Assembly (NCBI GenBank): GCA_021443065.1
Contig: JABUUR010000329.1
Span: 1-5,716 of the forward strand
DNA: 5,716 nt
Reading direction: 5' to 3'
Source of the DNA: Fibrobacter sp.
GTDB taxonomy: Bacteria > Fibrobacterota > Fibrobacteria > Fibrobacterales > Fibrobacteraceae
Below are positions 4,049 to 5,716 of the stretch, piece by piece. The notes under the pieces are model-generated. The model was not told where the DNA came from. It saw nothing but the letters and a program-made list of their open reading frames with translations, and made no database searches. Both the position numbers and the translations under genes were made by a program. Every line of letters begins with the position of its first letter. Within the stretch, counting starts at the first letter, position 1.

Positions 4049-5617
4049 ATGGCGATCAGTACAATCTTGCTGGATATCATGTTCGTGATTTACGTTATCG
4101 CGGGCGTCGGTCTTGTAATTTACGGTTTCAGCTGCTACTACAGCATTTACCTGTTCCTCAAGAACAGCCGCACAACTCGACTTGCCGACCGCAAGAAGAT
4201 TCTACAGTACTACCGCGAACACAGCATGGAGGACCTGCCCCAAGTTACCACCCAGCTGCCCATATTCAACGAAGCCAACTGTGTCGAACGACTTCTGGAA
4301 GCGGTGTGCGCCATCGACTACCCCAAGGACAAGCACGAAATCCAGGTCCTGGACGATTCAACCGACGAATGCTACGAAGTCGCCAAGAAAAAGGTGGAGG
4401 AACTGGCAGCCAAGGGCTACGACATCAAACTGATCCACCGCACCAACCGTCAAGAGTTCAAGGCGGGAGCACTGAAAGAGGCCATGGCCGTTGCAAAGGG
4501 CGATTTTCTCGCCATCTTCGACGCGGACTTCGTCCCGGAAAAGGACTTTTTGCTGAAGACCATTCCCTACCTGGTCATGGACGACCAGATTGGCCTGGTC
4601 CAGGGCCGCTGGGGCCACTTGAACCGCACGGAATCCGGTTTGACTCTAGCCCAGTCCATCGGTATCGACGGACACTTCGTGGTGGAACAGTCCGCACGCA
4701 GCTGGGGCAAACTCTTTATGAACTTCAACGGTACTGCGGGCGTTTGGCGCAAGCAGGCCATCTACGGCGGTGGCGGCTGGGAGGGCGACACCCTTACCGA
4801 AGACATGGACCTTTCCTACCGTTCCCAACTTGCCGGCTGGAAGATGAAGTTCGTGTTCGACGTGATTGTTCCTGCAGAACTTCCCAACGACATCAACGCC
4901 TTCAAGGCCCAGCAGTTCCGTTGGGCCAAGGGTTCCATCCAGACCGCAATCAAGATCTTGCCCCGGGTGCTCAAGGCCAACGTGCCTTTCCGCGTGAAGG
5001 TGGGCGCGTTCTTGCACACGACACACTACTCCATTCACCCCTGTATGCTTTTTACGGCCCTTTGCGCATGGCCCCTGTTGGCGTTCTTTGAACCCGTGGC
5101 ACACTTGCCCACATGGGTCTATACCATCGGCTTTAGTTTCATCTTTGCCGCGGCAATCGCACCTTCCGTCCTTTATTTTGTGGCACAGCGTTGCTCCGGC
5201 TATACCGGTTGGAAGGTCCGCCTCCTCAGCATGCCTATCTTGATGGCCCTGGGCGTAGGCATTGCGGTAAGTAACTCCAAGGCTGTCTTTGCAGCCGTTA
5301 CCGGTCGCAAGAGCGGATTTGTCCGCACGCCCAAGAGCGGCGTGGGTCAAAAGAAGAAAGCCACCAGCCACTACAAGCAAAAGTTCCCCTGGCAGGCAAT
5401 CCTTGAACTGGCTGTCGGCGTGTACTGCATTTTCGGTATGCTCGAATACATCGGCGCCCAGAAGTTCATTATCGGGCCCTTCCTCGCCCTCTACTCCATC
5501 GGGTTCCTTTCTGTGGGCGTACTGAGCTTTATGCACTACATCAGCAACATGATCGAGGTTCACAAGGCCAGCAAGGACGAAAACCACCACGTCGAAGAAG
5601 TGGACAAGGGCAAGTAA
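4049..5617 (+). CDS. Processive family-2 glycosyltransferase, CslA/CslC/cellulose-synthase-like
   Basis: This 522-residue inner-membrane enzyme should polymerise a sugar nucleotide into a beta-linked glycan. One or two N-terminal spans (7-37) precede a cytoplasmic GT2 domain. The domain carries all processive-synthase motifs: LDDSTD (101-106), the DxD-type FDADF (157-161), FNGTAGVWR (226-234), the catalytic base motif TED (250-252) and QQFRW (288-292). About four or five more spans follow (roughly 320-500), then a charged tail with HHVEEVDKGK. LDDSTD and FNGTAGVWR are typical of plant CslA (glucomannan) and CslC (glucan) enzymes and their bacterial relatives. No PilZ domain, BcsB, BcsC or BcsZ gene is present, so a standard cellulose operon is unlikely; the product could be a glucan, a mannan or a glycolipid. 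The start has only a weak AGG at 4033-4035, and an in-frame TAA at 4013-4015 limits any extension. The gene stands alone and ends at a terminator. Confidence 0.92.
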   Translation: MAISTILLDIMFVIYVIAGVGLVIYGFSCYYSIYLFLKNSRTTRLADRKKILQYYREHSMEDLPQVTTQLPIFNEANCVERLLEAVCAIDYPKDKHEIQVLDDSTDECYEVAKKKVEELAAKGYDIKLIHRTNRQEFKAGALKEAMAVAKGDFLAIFDADFVPEKDFLLKTIPYLVMDDQIGLVQGRWGHLNRTESGLTLAQSIGIDGHFVVEQSARSWGKLFMNFNGTAGVWRKQAIYGGGGWEGDTLTEDMDLSYRSQLAGWKMKFVFDVIVPAELPNDINAFKAQQFRWAKGSIQTAIKILPRVLKANVPFRVKVGAFLHTTHYSIHPCMLFTALCAWPLLAFFEPVAHLPTWVYTIGFSFIFAAAIAPSVLYFVAQRCSGYTGWKVRLLSMPILMALGVGIAVSNSKAVFAAVTGRKSGFVRTPKSGVGQKKKATSHYKQKFPWQAILELAVGVYCIFGMLEYIGAQKFIIGPFLALYSIGFLSVGVLSFMHYISNMIEVHKASKDENHHVEEVDKGK

Positions 5618-5639
5618 GTCTTTCTGAAAAATTTCGATT

Positions 5640-5672
5640 AATCCCTGGTTCTAGGACCGGGGATTTTTTTTT
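5640..5672 (+). terminator. Rho-independent terminator of the glycosyltransferase gene
   Basis: AATCCC-T-GGT (5640-5649) pairs with ACC-G-GGGATT (5656-5665) around a six-base loop, with one T/G wobble, and continues into a run of nine T (5664-5672). It lies 22 nt after the stop codon, so the gene appears to be monocistronic or the last in its unit. Confidence 0.92.
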
Positions 5673-5692
5673 GCGATGATGCGGATGGGAGG

Positions 5693-5716
5693 TCCCGGGT
5701 CAAGCCCGGGATGACA
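5693..5716 (-). repeat. GC-rich palindromic repeat, copy 2 (runs to the window edge)
   Basis: TCCCGGG (5693-5699) and CCCGGGA (5705-5711) form a perfect seven-base stem around TCAAG, followed by TGACA. Positions 5695-5711 are the exact reverse complement of 386-402. This copy is a cleaner palindrome than copy 1 and lies just after a gene terminator, as intergenic REP-like elements commonly do. Its right end may lie outside the window. Confidence 0.6.

Noticed and set aside
4646..5590. 314-codon minus-strand ORF
   Set aside because: It is antisense to the glycosyltransferase, whose motifs are intact. Its composition is His/Gly/Asp-rich and it has no ribosome site or recognisable domain.
1..5716. 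CRISPR array, tRNA, rRNA, insertion sequence or phage genes
   Set aside because: No regularly spaced direct repeats, cloverleaf, transposase or phage-like protein could be found. The only repeats are the palindromes listed.

Overview
The window most resembles the chromosome of a Fibrobacter-like bacterium. This is inferred from overall protein character, the roughly balanced base composition of the genes with AT-rich spacers, and the presence of a CslA-like glycan synthase. No rRNA or marker gene is present to prove it. There are five well-supported protein genes, one candidate micro-gene, and an unusually clear set of hairpins and terminators.

Layout, left to right. Positions 1-451 hold no conventional gene. 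They do contain a compact candidate micro-gene on the minus strand: promoter-like boxes at 260-290, a GAGGA ribosome site, a 29-residue hydrophobic peptide at 145-234, and a strong hairpin terminator at 57-93. Two stacked hairpins follow at 346-415; the second carries a GC-rich palindromic repeat and probably ends the next gene. Positions 452-2347 (minus) encode a DauA/YchM-type SulP (SLC26) anion transporter with a STAS domain and an extra acidic tail. A strong terminator at 2385-2421 separates it from a minus-strand three-gene operon (3931 down to 2457). In order of transcription this operon encodes a two-domain protein ending in a TusA/SirA-like sulfur-carrier domain, an SGNH-hydrolase-like protein that appears to have lost its catalytic residues (GTG start), and a small four-cysteine zinc-ribbon-like protein. 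A 117-bp divergent regulatory region with nested palindromes separates this operon from a plus-strand gene (4049-5617). That gene encodes a processive family-2 glycosyltransferase of the CslA/CslC/cellulose-synthase type and ends at a textbook terminator. A second, inverted copy of the GC-rich palindrome lies at the right edge.

How the genes might work together. The glycan synthase is a stand-alone unit, making a beta-linked polysaccharide or glucan/mannan-type product at the inner membrane. The transporter could move sulfate, bicarbonate or C4-dicarboxylates. A DauA-like protein in a succinate-forming fermenter makes the last option attractive but unproven. The three-gene operon has no recognised pathway. 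A TusA-like carrier, a degenerate SGNH fold and a zinc ribbon together are the most novel combination here, and their function is left open.
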